NCBI GenBank assembly: GCA_940337035.1
Contig: CALNHX010005278.1
Coordinates: 46,061-110,060, forward strand
Source: Agriotes lineatus
Taxonomy: Eukaryota; Arthropoda; Insecta; Coleoptera; Elateridae
DNA length: 64,000 nucleotides
Reading direction: 5' to 3'
Position numbers and translations under genes: made by a program. A model generated the notes under the pieces. The model had not been told where the DNA came from, searched no databases, and saw nothing but the letters and a program-made list of their open reading frames with translations. Shown piece after piece: positions 34,110-44,770 of this stretch (the first letter of the stretch is position 1; every line of letters starts with the position of its first letter).

Positions 34110-34271
34110 ATGTCGATGCAACCATTTAAGATTATTGGTTATATTATATTACTATTTTACATACGGGCGGCTAGTTTAAACGAGGTGGAAAGCAGTTGTT
34201 TAACCCTGAAACACACCAGAGTGACGAGGAGAGAATTCAACGAAGAAGCGATGTTGAACTGTTCGTTGAAA
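34110..34271 (+). CDS. candidate exon: signal peptide plus start of an Ig-like domain
   Basis: Upstream, TTTCTTTACTTTATTTTATATAG ends in an acceptor at 34079, followed by a short leader and ATG at 34110. The frame gives MSMQPFKIIGYIILLFYIRA, a typical signal peptide, then SSCLTLKHTRV and NEEAMLNCSLK before GTAGTT at 34272 (phase 0). The 'L.L....V........A.L.C' arrangement is what the first strand pair of an immunoglobulin domain looks like, for instance in Beat-type proteins. No continuation exon with the W-Y-K motif was found nearby. Possible first exon of a gene extending right, or chance. Confidence 0.3.
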
Positions 34272-34279
34272 GTAGTTTT

Positions 34280-34782
34280 AACGGCCTCTGTGACAGCCCT
34301 ATGGCTTTTGCTGGATCATCCGCTTCTTTGACATTAAGTTGTTTAAAGTTCTAATCACGTGCCGTTTGAAACATCGAAGCATTTCATTGTCGAATTATCC
34401 CGCATCCAAAAACGCTTTATCGTAGCCTGATTGCTGCCAAACCACCTTTTTCGCCCGAGTGAGACGTTTCTGCTCACCCAGCGGCCACCGTAGGTCTACA
34501 GCTTTGAGCCCGAAAATTGGGGAAAATTTTTAGCAATGTTCTTGAATTGCTGCCCGCTAATGTCTTGGCTTCTCTGCAGCAGGTTTCAAGCCAGCCCTGG
34601 TCTTTAATTTAGGTACGTTCATTCACCATGCCGACATTATGGCATTTGTGGAGAAGTTTTTCGAATTAGAGTTTTCCCAGCATACCTCATGCCAGTAAAA
34701 GCAACTACGGTGGCGCCCTGGAATCAATAGTGTTAACAATAATAATAATAATAAACGTCTTTTGTACATCTCTAGATTCAAG
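34280..34782. other. no gene recognised; contains an (AAT)n microsatellite
   Basis: A short AAT microsatellite lies at about 34738-34754. The remainder is unique. It would be intronic if the candidate exon at 34110 is real. Confidence 0.4.
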
Positions 34783-35037
34783 TATCGAGAGATAAAAAAA
34801 ACTGTTCCTCAGCGTGCTGTGGAAATTCAACGTATGAATAATGTGTTGGTGACACTGTACGTCAATGTCAAATTGAAGGTTATGAGGTTAGGTTTTCCGT
34901 CAGTTTTGACACAAAATGACGCAAATCCTAACCTGCTAATCTCGAATTTGACATTGACGTACAGTGTCACCAACATATTATTCATACGTTGAATTTCCAC
35001 AGCACGCTGAGGAACAGTTTTTTTTTATCTCTCGATA
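34783..35037. mobile_element. 255-bp palindromic MITE sharing the core of the 2767 element
   Basis: It is a nearly perfect palindrome with tips TATCGAGAGATAAAAAAAAC on both arms and then CTGTTCCTCAGCGTGCTGTGG. The core GTTGGTGACACTGTACGTCA with TCGAATTTGACATTGACG is a relative of the core at 2767-3034, but the outer 60 bp are unrelated. A 76-codon frame on the plus strand is a by-product. Confidence 0.85.
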
Positions 35038-35289
35038 TAAGAGTTAACGATAGAATTGGATAATAAAAATTGTCATAAATCTTGAGAACCATATGTTTAT
35101 GCTATTTAATTTTTTATTTTTATTTTAAACCCAAGGCTACCCAACAGACAGTCATAGCTGCCTAATAATAGGATAGCACGGAATATACATAAAAAAATTT
35201 AAGGTCAAACAAGTTCATGTAAAGCAAACCTATGAAATATATTTTTAAAAAACCATATAGACAACTGAGTAACTATAAATATAGGCATT

Positions 35290-36411
35290 AACTACAATAA
35301 CGTAATAAACAATTCAATACAATCAAACTAAGACTTTTCCCTTGTGTTTCTTGAATACCGCAAATCGTAAATTAAATATATTGCAGCTGTTGTTAACCTG
35401 ATCTAAGCTGTTGAGAGTTGGAGTGCAGCGACTGAGCGGGGAGTTGAGAAAATAATTTGAATTAGATTTTTCCATAAAGAATGTATGCCTGTTTCGGAGA
35501 ATGTAAGGCTTAACGTTAAATTTAAGGTTATTTACGCAATATTCAGAATCAATAAAATTGGTAACAACCTTATACATAAAAAATACATTCGAACATTTTC
35601 TTTTACATTCAAGAGCTGCATGTTATAGAATTTAAAATTGTCGTTGTAACAATAAAAATGTCATTGTCGGTTAAATCGATAGTTTAAGGCGTTAATAAAC
35701 TTTTTCTGCACTGGCTCTATTTCCATGATATACTTTTGATACATTGGATTCCAAACTGTCGAAAAAAATTCTTAAACAGGTATCACTAAGCTATTGAACA
35801 AACTTAGTAGTGAAGAAAATTTATTAAAACTTTTAGTAGCCTGAAGTATGAAGCCTAAATTCTTTCGAGCTTTCTGAACATATATTTCTACATGAGTATT
35901 AAATGACAGCTTAGAATACAATGTAACTTCAAAATTTTTACGCTCTCCATGTATTTCAAGTTTATATCGTTTAGATACAGACTACGATCAACATACATCG
36001 GAGCTTTTTGAGAAAACAGAATGCAATAACATTTATCTAAATTTACAAAGATTTTATTGATACTACAATAACTTGAAAATTCTATCAAATCGTTTTGTAA
36101 TTGCACATAGTCTGACACACCCTTAATATATTTAAAAACTTTAAGATCGTCTGCATACAGAGAGTATTTGGTGTGACAGAAACATGAACCAATGTCGTTT
36201 AAAAAAATATTAAATAGCAAGAGACCTAAGTGTGACCTCTGGGGCACCCCAGAGGTCACATCCACGCAACCCGATCTGACTCTATTAGTAGCTACGTACT
36301 GCATTCTGTCCGTCAGATAACTTTCCAGAAGTCTGAGAATTACCCCGTTCGAACGCAACGCAATCCGCGGGGCGTGGCCGTATGACGCACAGTAGTTGTA
36401 ATGCTTTAGAT
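35290..36411 (-). pseudogene. non-LTR retrotransposon reverse transcriptase fragment (CR1/Jockey-like)
   Basis: Read on the minus strand: RLLESYLTDRMQYVATNR, SGVPQRSHLGLLLFNIFLND and the catalytic box SLYADDLKVFK. After a frameshift near 35940 come LSFNTHVEIYVQKARKNLGF and a C-terminal part at 35577-35323 with NLKFNVKPYILRNRHTFF and NSPLSRCTPTLN. This order is the reverse transcriptase and C-terminal tail of CR1/L2/Jockey-type LINEs. The SGVPQ motif reads QRSHLG instead of QGS.LG, one of several substitutions. 5' truncated and frameshifted. It ends exactly at the perfect palindrome 36412-36461. Confidence 0.82.
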
Positions 36412-36461
36412 CGTGTATCACAGGGGTCCACGTTTTAAAACGTGGACCCCTGTGATACACG
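36412..36461. repeat. perfect 50-bp palindrome
   Basis: Each 25-base arm is an exact reverse complement of the other with no spacer, centred on TTTTAAAA at 36433-36440. The arm includes TATCACAGGGGTCCACG. It lies at the broken end of the minus-strand LINE fragment. Confidence 0.95.
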
Positions 36462-36904
36462 GATGACCAACCAGCGTTACGCCACTCCGCGCGCCTGGCA
36501 CAGAGGACTATAAATAGCTCCACACCGACCTTCGGTTCTTAGTGCTAATTTCGCCCTGATGATGCAAGCTGCAAGGTCTTGCGAAACGTTAGTGAATATG
36601 GATGCACAAACGGCAAAACGGCCAAATCTGCCTAAGTATCCTCGTTCTCAAGATACTCAAACAACACGAGCCACCAAAGAGCATGGCCATCGCGCGGGTT
36701 TTTGCTCGACTTCACAAGGTGCAAGGCACATTAAGCCAGAAAATGCTGGGTGTTCATATACAAATACTACGCGGTCTAAGCCGAAATTCTATGCTAAGGA
36801 GAATAAGTGAATGATATTACTAAAAATTATAACTACCGATACCAACTCCACGTCTACCTGACCTCGCCAAGAGAAGTGCAATCTTATAGAGCAAAGCTGT
36901 AAAT
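36462..36904 (+). other. unassigned retroelement-like sequence
   Basis: Two overlapping plus-strand frames (36559-36810 and 36602-36814) are open for 70-83 codons without known motifs. The position between two LINE fragments suggests LINE ORF1 or 5' sequence, but no zinc knuckles or other hallmark is visible. Confidence 0.3.
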
Positions 36905-38341
36905 AAAAAAGTCACCTGGGCCGGACAACATTCTGAAACACCTTACAAAAAAGGGTGTAGTCTATATTGTAAATGTATTTAATGCATGTCTTAGATTGGG
37001 GTACTTTCCGAATATGTGGAAGCATGCATACGACTATCATTTCTAAAGCCAGGAAAAAACAAACATAAACCTGAAAGTTATCGACCAATCAGCCTTCTAT
37101 CGGTAGTTTCAAAACTGCTGGAAAACGTTTTTTACGCGAGATTAGAAACAACGGTAATAGAACAAAATATTATACCTAACCATCAGTTTGGCTTTAGGAA
37201 AAATCATTCCACGACACAACAGCTACTACGATTGACAGGACTTATAGAGAAAGGATTTGAAGACAAAAAACACTATAGTGTCATTCATAGACCTCTAGAA
37301 CGCCTTCGACAAAGTTTGGTTAGCCGGCCTACAATACAAACTGATCAATCTTGAAATACGAAACTATCTTACCAAGATCATTGTATCATTTATTAGTAAA
37401 CGAACTTGTGGCGTTCCATGGGGAAGCATTATAGAACCCATATTATTCAACATATACGTCTATAATATACCTGTTATGATGAACTCAACACTAGCGATGT
37501 TTGCAGATGACACTGGAATTGCGACACAGAATGAACATCTCGTAATTGCAGTAAATGAACACCAAAACGCACTAAATAATATCAATAGATGGCTCAACAA
37601 ATGGAAAATAATTATTAGCGTAACAAAATGTTAAGTAAAAGTGTTCACACTCAGCAAAATAAGAAATTTACCCAAGATATATGTGAATCAGAAAGCATTC
37701 CAATGGGATCCTAGAGACTCGGCTGTCAAATATCTTGGTGTATACTTAGATACCAGATTGGGATGGGGATACCACATTAATAAAAAACTTAACGAGTGTC
37801 ATGCAACATAAATGATTCTATATCCTCTGATAAATCGAAAATCTCATTTGAACCTAGACTGTGCCCTTTTGATGTATAAATCAATCTTGACGCCAATTCT
37901 AACTTACGCGTGTTCAGTGTGGTGTAACACAACAAAAACAAACTTAAACAAGCTACAGGTTATGCAAAATAAGATTTTACGTATAGCAGCTAATTTCCCA
38001 TGGTTTGTGCGAACTGGGCATACCAACCATTGTTGAACGCATAAACAAAGTGAGAACCAATTTTTTTGTAAACATTAACCTGTGGCCTATAACCTTGGGA
38101 GAAAAGACAAACATGTAAGACTGAAAAGAAAATTGCCCCAAGACTTAACACACTAATAGTACTACTGTTGATTGACGTATTATATAAAACTACTTAGTTA
38201 TTTTAACCCTGTAATTCATATTATTTACAGAGGTTTAGTCCTCCAAAACTTTTTAAATACAGTCATATTGTAAATTATTGTAAAACAACTGTGTATAGCA
38301 TACGAAAGTGCTGATCCGGTTCAAATAAATTAAAAAAAGGA
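36905..38341 (+). pseudogene. 5'-truncated Jockey-type LINE, reverse transcriptase with stops
   Basis: The plus strand reads KSPGPDNI near 36908, LKPGKNKHKPESYRPISLLS, LLENVFYARLE, HQFGFRKNHSTTQQLLRL, then in other frames GSIIEPILFNIYVYNIP and the catalytic MFADDTGIAT (about 37497). The C-terminal thumb follows with KYLGVYLDTRLGW and ILTYACSVWCNTTKTN, then LQVMQNKILRIAANFPWF. This is the Jockey clade pattern. Multiple stops and frameshifts. An AATAAA and an A-rich tail near 38325-38340 mark the 3' end. Confidence 0.88.
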
Positions 38342-39960
38342 GAAGTACCCGTTTAAAAAATAGTTCTTCCAATATAAGCGATTCAAACAATTTTGCAAAA
38401 TGATTTAATAAAGAGATCAGTTTATAATTATCAACTTTTGTTTTATCTCCTCATTTATGTACAGGCTGGTAATCTGTGCTAACCGGAAAATAATTCACAA
38501 ATATCATTACTGTTAAAATCTTGTAAATTATTATGACATTTTCTTAGGCGGATATGTTTACGCATATTGTTCAGTTGTATGTTTTAGTCTTAACTTTAGC
38601 TTTTTAGATTATCTTTTTGACACTGTTATATTGCGGAACCCGAATTAACTTAAACGTGCTTTAGCACGGCGCGTCAGGTAGAAGAGCACCTAACTTTTAA
38701 TTAATGTGCTTGTTTTAGCCATTAGTGAAAATATGAGGGGTTTCATCAATATTTTCATGTTCTAATATAGAAGCTAAATATTTTAAGCGACATCGGAAGC
38801 ACAATAAAGCTCCTTCTGGGTCATTAACAACATCGTATAGCTTTAAGCAGGACTGTCCGATTTGAAAAGCAAATACCAACTTTATTTCTAGAATGTAGAA
38901 CTCGTTATCACAAGTTCAGTACAGACAGCTTTCAAACGCGACTAGTTACTTGGCTCACTTCCAATGGTTCCGATAGATAGTGGTCCTAGATTTGCTATTA
39001 AGGTGAAAGAACTTAGAAGATGTTTATCATACTAATAACTTTAGGTAATCTGGGCTAACATGTCCCGTTTGCAGTTGAATGTATTTATAGTCACCTTTAG
39101 GCAAAGAAATCGATGGCATTATCTCTTCCTGTTATTGGAAACTGCAATATGTGAGCCTCTTAGGACTCCACGTGTGCTATAACCTACTTCATTGCAGTAA
39201 TAATGCGAACATACTGTAATAGTTGCATCGATTTGCACATTAATTTCGCATTATAATATTAATTAAACTCAAGTAAGCACGAGTTACATAGAGCTCAGTA
39301 TTGAGTCGATAACGCTTTTCTAGTTTAATCGCAGTTAGGTTTGTATAGACAAACAGCTTCTTGTTCTACACATTTTTAGTTTTCCTAAACATTTCCTTAT
39401 AACAGTGCGTAGACCCTTGTTAGGCTTTACAGTATTGTGAATTTATTGGGGATATTTTCATTAGCATTCAATAAAAAGCCGCTTTTGAGCTCCCTAAGCA
39501 GCATTCGAACTGCGGGGCCTACAAAAAATCTGAATAAATACCTTCCCCATTCAGTACAACCACCAACGTCTAAAGGCAATTCATTCCCTGTTTACGGAGA
39601 GGTTGATCATTTCCTTTAGGAGCTACAGTAAAACGTACTCTTTGGGTTCTGGAGGCGCATTATGTACTGACGGGTAGCTGATTTGCCAAGTTGCCGAACT
39701 CGCGAACACTGATTTTCCGTTGAAAATATCGCGGGGCACACGAAAACTGAGTTGAGTGGAGTATTTGACAGCTTAAAATTTCTGGGATCTGCGAATGAGC
39801 CATGTGTTTCTGTACATAAAAATTAAGAGAACCAGGAGTACACTTTGCGCCTCCATCGAAGCTTTCCCAATATTTCCATTTATTTGGGAGTTTCGGTTGG
39901 TGTTTTCAAAATCATTGTGTTTACTATCTTGTACATTATTAAAACGGATAGTGAAAAGGT
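38342..39960. other. AT-rich intergenic, no gene recognised
   Basis: Frames of 60-73 codons at 39437-39619 and 39795-40016 lack known features; the second runs into the hairpin element that follows. No repeat structure was noted. Confidence 0.45.
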
Positions 39961-40101
39961 ATAATAGTATATTACATACCGAGGTGGAAAGTGTTTCATT
40001 CCTGTTGAGAGATTAAGTAGTTAACCGAGACGCGTAGCGTCGAGGTCAACCTTATCTCGAGACAGGAATGAAACTTTTCACCGTGGTATGTATACTATTT
40101 T
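39961..40101. mobile_element. snap-back element with AATAGTATAT boundary
   Basis: The left arm ATAATAGTATATTACATACC continues GAGGTGGAAAGTGTTTCATT. It pairs with AATGAAACTTTTCACCGTGG and TATGTATACTATTTT on the right. The loop holds the palindromic GACGCGTAGCGTC. It shares the boundary with the elements at 18358, 52000 and 52913, but the stem sequence is different. Confidence 0.78.
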
Positions 40102-41041
40102 ATTCGCAACCACTTTATTCTAAACAATAATTGGAAAAATTGTTATATTATGATACGACAGGTTGTGACGCGCATGAATGGATGAACGAGATTCCCAGTG
40201 TCCCTACCTACACAGCGGTCGGGAATGTACCCGCACTCGAGTGCGGGAAGTGAGTGCGGGAAGTAGCGGGCGGAAATGTACGACTTCCCACACTCAAATG
40301 AGGTGAGTAATGTTAACATTACATATATGGTTGCGAATAAAAGATATTGCTACATTTTCCTAATACAGTTGAAAGTCATGGTGAAGCTTCTGAAACCGAC
40401 GAATCTATAGAGACTATAGTGATGTGGATGTGGAACACAATGGCAGGTCTAGGGTGTAATGAATTTATTCCAACAAAGCAATATTGTTAGTATACTGGCT
40501 TAGTAACCATTTTATTATCGCAGCATCAAAACGTCATTTCGATCAGGATGCGCGACAACAACTAAACATTGATAACTCGTGCTCGATAGGTCTCATCATT
40601 ATGTTAACAACGCAATCAGAATAAAACAAATGCGCGGTCGTAGAAATGGCATTTGCGCCTAGCCTACCATTTATTATGATCAAAATTCTCCTGGAAAATT
40701 AACACAACAACCGCTCCCGTTTCACCACGACTTCCTCTTTATCCACTATGTAGAGTTTATTTTATTCGCAACTACCACAACAAACACCGCCTATAATACA
40801 ATAGTTTAGATCCGAATCTGTTACCAGCTAACTACGACGAAGAGGCCCCTAAAATAGTAGCTAGAGTTATAAAACACACCAACATAAAATAATATTGCCT
40901 AGATTCGTCTACTGGCACCGCCAACAAATACCATGCTATTTCAGAACAACCTGAAGGGTCTAAACAAGATGAAGAGAAGAGTGAAAACAGCAAGCTTTCC
41001 AAACCCAAACTACCGCCATTATTTCTTTCAGGGGTCAAGTA
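40102..41041. other. no gene; contains a second GC-rich hairpin and repeated TTATTCGCAAC
   Basis: At 40210-40300 the text CCGCACTCGAGTGCGGGAAG with a further AGTGCGGGAAGT forms a GC-rich snap-back. The motif TTATTCGCAAC occurs just after the preceding element (about 40101), inverted near 40330 and again near 40760, so a larger composite repeat may be present. Confidence 0.45.
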
Positions 41042-41911
41042 TACAGGGTGTCCGGAAAAATGTGGGAAATCTCCCGGATATTAAAAACACGTGAAAAGAA
41101 TACTACAAGTTCATATCAACTTTTTTCGTATAAGCCTCCTCTTCGGAGACATGGGCTCCCAAAGAGCTCCAATGGAATAAAATTTTTTACACATACCCAC
41201 ACAGCAAAAACTTACTATTTCTTTACTACGTTGTAACTTCAGAGAGTTCCTTAATAGTTGCGGATGTCGCAGTTTTCCTTACAATTTAGTCACTAGGCTA
41301 TCGCTGTTCTGTTACTACAAATTGTAACGTTACTGCAGATAGTAAGGAAATTGCCGCAAGATTGTCAATTTGTTGTAAGGAAATAGTAAAGGAATTGTTA
41401 AAAGACAGTCACCTTGTAGTATGAAAATTGTCAAGAGATAGTTAATACATTGTAAGGAACTAGAAGAACGATTCTCACGTTACAGTAAAGAAATTGACAA
41501 GAAATAGTTGATTTGTTGTAAAGTAACAGCAAAAGAATTGTTAAAAGAAAGTCACCTTATAGTATGGAAAATGTCAAGAGATAGTTATTGCATTGTAAGG
41601 AGATAGCAAAATAATTGTAACTTTATAATCAAGAAGTAGTAAATTTGTCGTATAGGAACAGTAAGAAAATTGTTAAAAAGTAGTTACTTTTTCGTAAGGA
41701 AATGGTATCTTTATAGTAAAGAAATAGCTACATTATTGTAGCGAAAATGTATTTTACCGAAGAATGCTCATTTACTAGGGCCACAAATAAAAGTCATAAT
41801 GTACAAAATGTATTTCTTAATTCCAGACATTTACATCCTTAATGTATTATATATTATATTATAAACTAAACTAATCTAAACTACAACTAGATTATCACTT
41901 ATAGTTGTGTT

Positions 41912-42033
41912 GAATATTTTTGCTGTGGTATCACGAATGTCCATTAGGCTTAGGTTCGATTAGGACTCGTGCTAGCGCACTCGCCCTAATTCCAAGTGCA
42001 TGGACTTGAGTAGTGATACCACCAAAAATATTC
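41912..42033. repeat. snap-back hairpin inside the CCCACACAGC element
   Basis: The left arm GAATATTTTTGCTGTGGTAT pairs with ATACCACCAAAAATATTC, then ACGAATGTCCA with TGGACTTGAGT. The GC-rich loop contains GTGCTAGCGCAC. Layout matches the other hairpins, but the tips differ from the AATAGTATAT group. Confidence 0.72.
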
Positions 42034-42659
42034 TACTTAACTTTGACTAAGAATGGCATTCGAGGGATTAAACCAATAAATCAAACTACTTTTGCAGATT
42101 AGTTTTCAGTAAATCTAGCAACAAACTACGCAATTTTTACAGTAGCAGAACACTAATATTGACTTTATCTAATAAAAATAACATTTGTTTAAAATATGCA
42201 CTTGAATACCTTATAGGGAGATAAATTATGAATTGCAATGCTCTGAAATTTAAATTTAAAACATAGTCAATTTGAAATTAATAAAAAATTGGTGACAATA
42301 TGAAAAATTACAATCTTTTAAGATTTTAAATGGCTTGCCACTCTAGACAGAGCTTGTGTAATGTAATGCCTATTTAAAAAGTTGAAAATAAAAAACGACT
42401 TACCTGCACCACAGTCTATAAACTAGTTAACTATAAACTTAGTTTACAGACTGTGCCTGCACTATCAATCGGAGATCGCAAAGTGTATGAAGCTTTTGCT
42501 TATTGCGACTGCAGAGCTGTACACTGTTCACTGCTGAATAAATCGCTTATGAGAAAATTAAGCACACCGTAAATTCAATAAAAACATTTATTAAACAACA
42601 CGCTCCTAGAGCCAACCTCTCCCGCTTACAGTTCCTTAAATTCTTCAAATCGTATATGT

Positions 42660-44580
42660 ATCACTTAACAGGAAACAGGCACATCTGATTCAAATGACTA
42701 TTTCTTGCCGACTGAACACTAATTTGTCGTAAATTTATTACTTGCGGTAACCGACAGACGACAAATAGCAGCAGCAAAATAGTAAAGAAATTGTAACATT
42801 ACTTATTACTGTAAGAAACCAGTAACGTTGCTATATTTTACGGCAATCTACTAACAAAATAGTAACATCACAATAAATTGGTTTAAGTTTATTTGCAGAC
42901 TTTCATAGATATGACTATTTCTTGCCAACTGAACACTAATTTGTCGTAAAGTTACTACTCACGGTAACCAAATAGGTAATAAATAGTCAGGCGACAATTA
43001 GCAGCGATAAAATAACGTATGGGACATAAGTTTTGAGAAAAAGTTTGCCTTGAAATTTCTTCTTGATTTTGATGTCTGATCTAGTTACCATGAAACTGGT
43101 AAACGAATTATATTTTGTTTTTATTGATAAACGGCAAATTTATTCAATAACTTAGTTCAAAATGTCGTACAAACTTGAAGTTCGCAAAAGTATCTATCGC
43201 TGTGTTGGACGGTTGTCCAAACGTGAAATTGTTATCTTGTTCACAGATCAAAATGTTAGCCAGGCAACGATTTATAGGATAATAAGAGAATGCGAAGAGG
43301 GTATACCTTGCACTAATTTGCCGAAAACTGGAAGATCATGAGGTCTTCCAGTTTTGGCACAAAACAGGATTAATAGACTGGTACAATCCGCTCAAGACAG
43401 AAGTGGAATCTCTAGTCGAAAGCTAGGTCGCCGTTTTGGGGTCTCATACAAGACCGTCCAGAGAATTTTTTTCCCCTTATTTTTCTATAATGTACAGCAT
43501 TTCTGGACAAAATTCTCTGGACGATCTTGGATGAGACCCCAAAACTGCGACCTAGTTTTCGACTAGAGATGCCAATTCTGTCTTGAGCGGATTGTACCAG
43601 TCTATTAATCCTGTTTTGTGTCAAAACATGAGGTTTTCCAGTTTTCGGCAAATTAGTGCAAGGTATACCCTCTTCGCATTCTCTTATTGTCCTATAAATC
43701 GTTGCCTGGCTAACATTTTGATCTGTGAACAAGTTAACAATTTCACGTTAGGGCAACCGTCCAACACAGCGATAGATACTTTTGCGAACTTCTAATTTGT
43801 ATGACATTTTGAACTAAGTTATTGAATAAATTTGACGTTTATCAATAAAAACAAAACATGATTTGTTTACCGGTTTCATGGTAACTAGATGAGACATCAA
43901 AATCGAGTAGAAATTTCAAGGCAAACTTTTTCTCAAAACTTATGTCCCATACTTAGTAGTGAAATTGTAACATTACCTATCACCGTAAGAAAGCAGTAAA
44001 GCTACCATTTTCTTAGGGCAATCTAGTAACAAAATAGTAACATCACAATGGGTTTACGTTTATTTGCAGACTTTCTTGTATATGACTATTTCTTGCCGAC
44101 TGAACACTAATTTGTCGTAAAGTTGCTACTCACGGTAACCAAAGAGGTAATAAATAGTCAAGCGACAATTAGCAGAGGTAAAATAGTAAAGAAATTGTAA
44201 CATTACTAACTTATTACCGTAAGAAAGCAGTAACGCTACCATTTTCTTACGGCAATCTAGTAACAAAATAGTAACATCACAATGGGTTTACGTTTATTTG
44301 CGGACTTTCATATATATAACCATTTCTTGCCGGCTGAACATTAATTTGTCGTGAAGTTGCTACTCACGGTAACCGAATAGGTAATAAATAGACAGGCGAC
44401 AATTAGCAGCGGTAAAATAGTAAATAAATTGTAACATTACTTATTAACGTAAGGAAGCAGTAGCGCTACAAATTTCTTACGGCAATGTAGTAACAAAACA
44501 ACAACATCACAATTTGTTTACTATAATTTGCAGATTTGCATGCACGTGACTATTTTTTGTCTACTGGGTGCAAATTTTCT
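42660..44580. repeat. five-copy tandem array of an about 230-bp unit, interrupted by an insertion
   Basis: The landmark TGACTATTTCTTGCCGACTG recurs at about 42695, 42912, 44082, 44318 and 44547. Once the 0.93-kb insertion at 43020-43949 is removed, spacing is 217-236 bp. Each unit also carries CTACTCACGGTAACC, GACAATTAGCAGCG and ACGGCAATCTAGTAACAAAA. The array lies wholly within the CCCACACAGC element. Confidence 0.85.
43020..43949. mobile_element. Tc1/mariner-type foldback made of two inverted 5' halves
   Basis: The tips TGGGACATAAGTTTTGAGAA are inverted at both ends and flanked by TA (43018-43019 and 43950-43951). Each arm of about 430 bp carries the start of a transposase: the left from ATG 43162 (MSYKLEVRKSIYRCVGRLSK, QATIYRIIRECEEGIPC, NRINRLVQSAQDRSG), the right the same on the minus strand. 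These are paired helix-turn-helix DNA-binding domains. Both copies have stops and the catalytic domain is absent. It interrupts the 230-bp tandem array. Confidence 0.88.
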
Positions 44581-44770
44581 TGCACATTACAACAGATGAG
44601 TAACATAATAGTAAATAAATTGTAAAATAACAATTATCAGCCGGTTGCATTGTAAAGAAATAGCAGCATTACAATAGGATCGTAAAGAAATAGCAAAAAA
44701 ATAGTAACTTAACTACACTTTGTAGTCAATTTTTGCTGTGTGGGATAATTATTGAACCATCAGGTATATT

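Larger units (their letters stand above)
41196..44744. mobile_element. 3.5-kb TIR element CCCACACAGCAAAAA with ATA duplication, non-coding
   Basis: The tips CCCACACAGCAAAAA (41196) and TTTTTGCTGTGTGGG (ending 44744) are exact inverted repeats, flanked by ATA on both sides (41193-41195, 44745-44747). The intact right arm of the host foldback shows a single ATA at this point, which confirms a 3-bp target duplication. Inside are degenerate GTAAAGAAATAGTAA-type repeats and a 230-bp tandem array, but no transposase. The superfamily is unclear. Confidence 0.88.

Noticed and set aside
34762..34992. 76-codon frame across the palindrome
   Set aside because: By-product of the palindromic MITE.
42660..44580. 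CRISPR-like array
   Set aside because: Units are about 230 bp and wholly repetitive, with no unique spacers, in eukaryotic transposon DNA.
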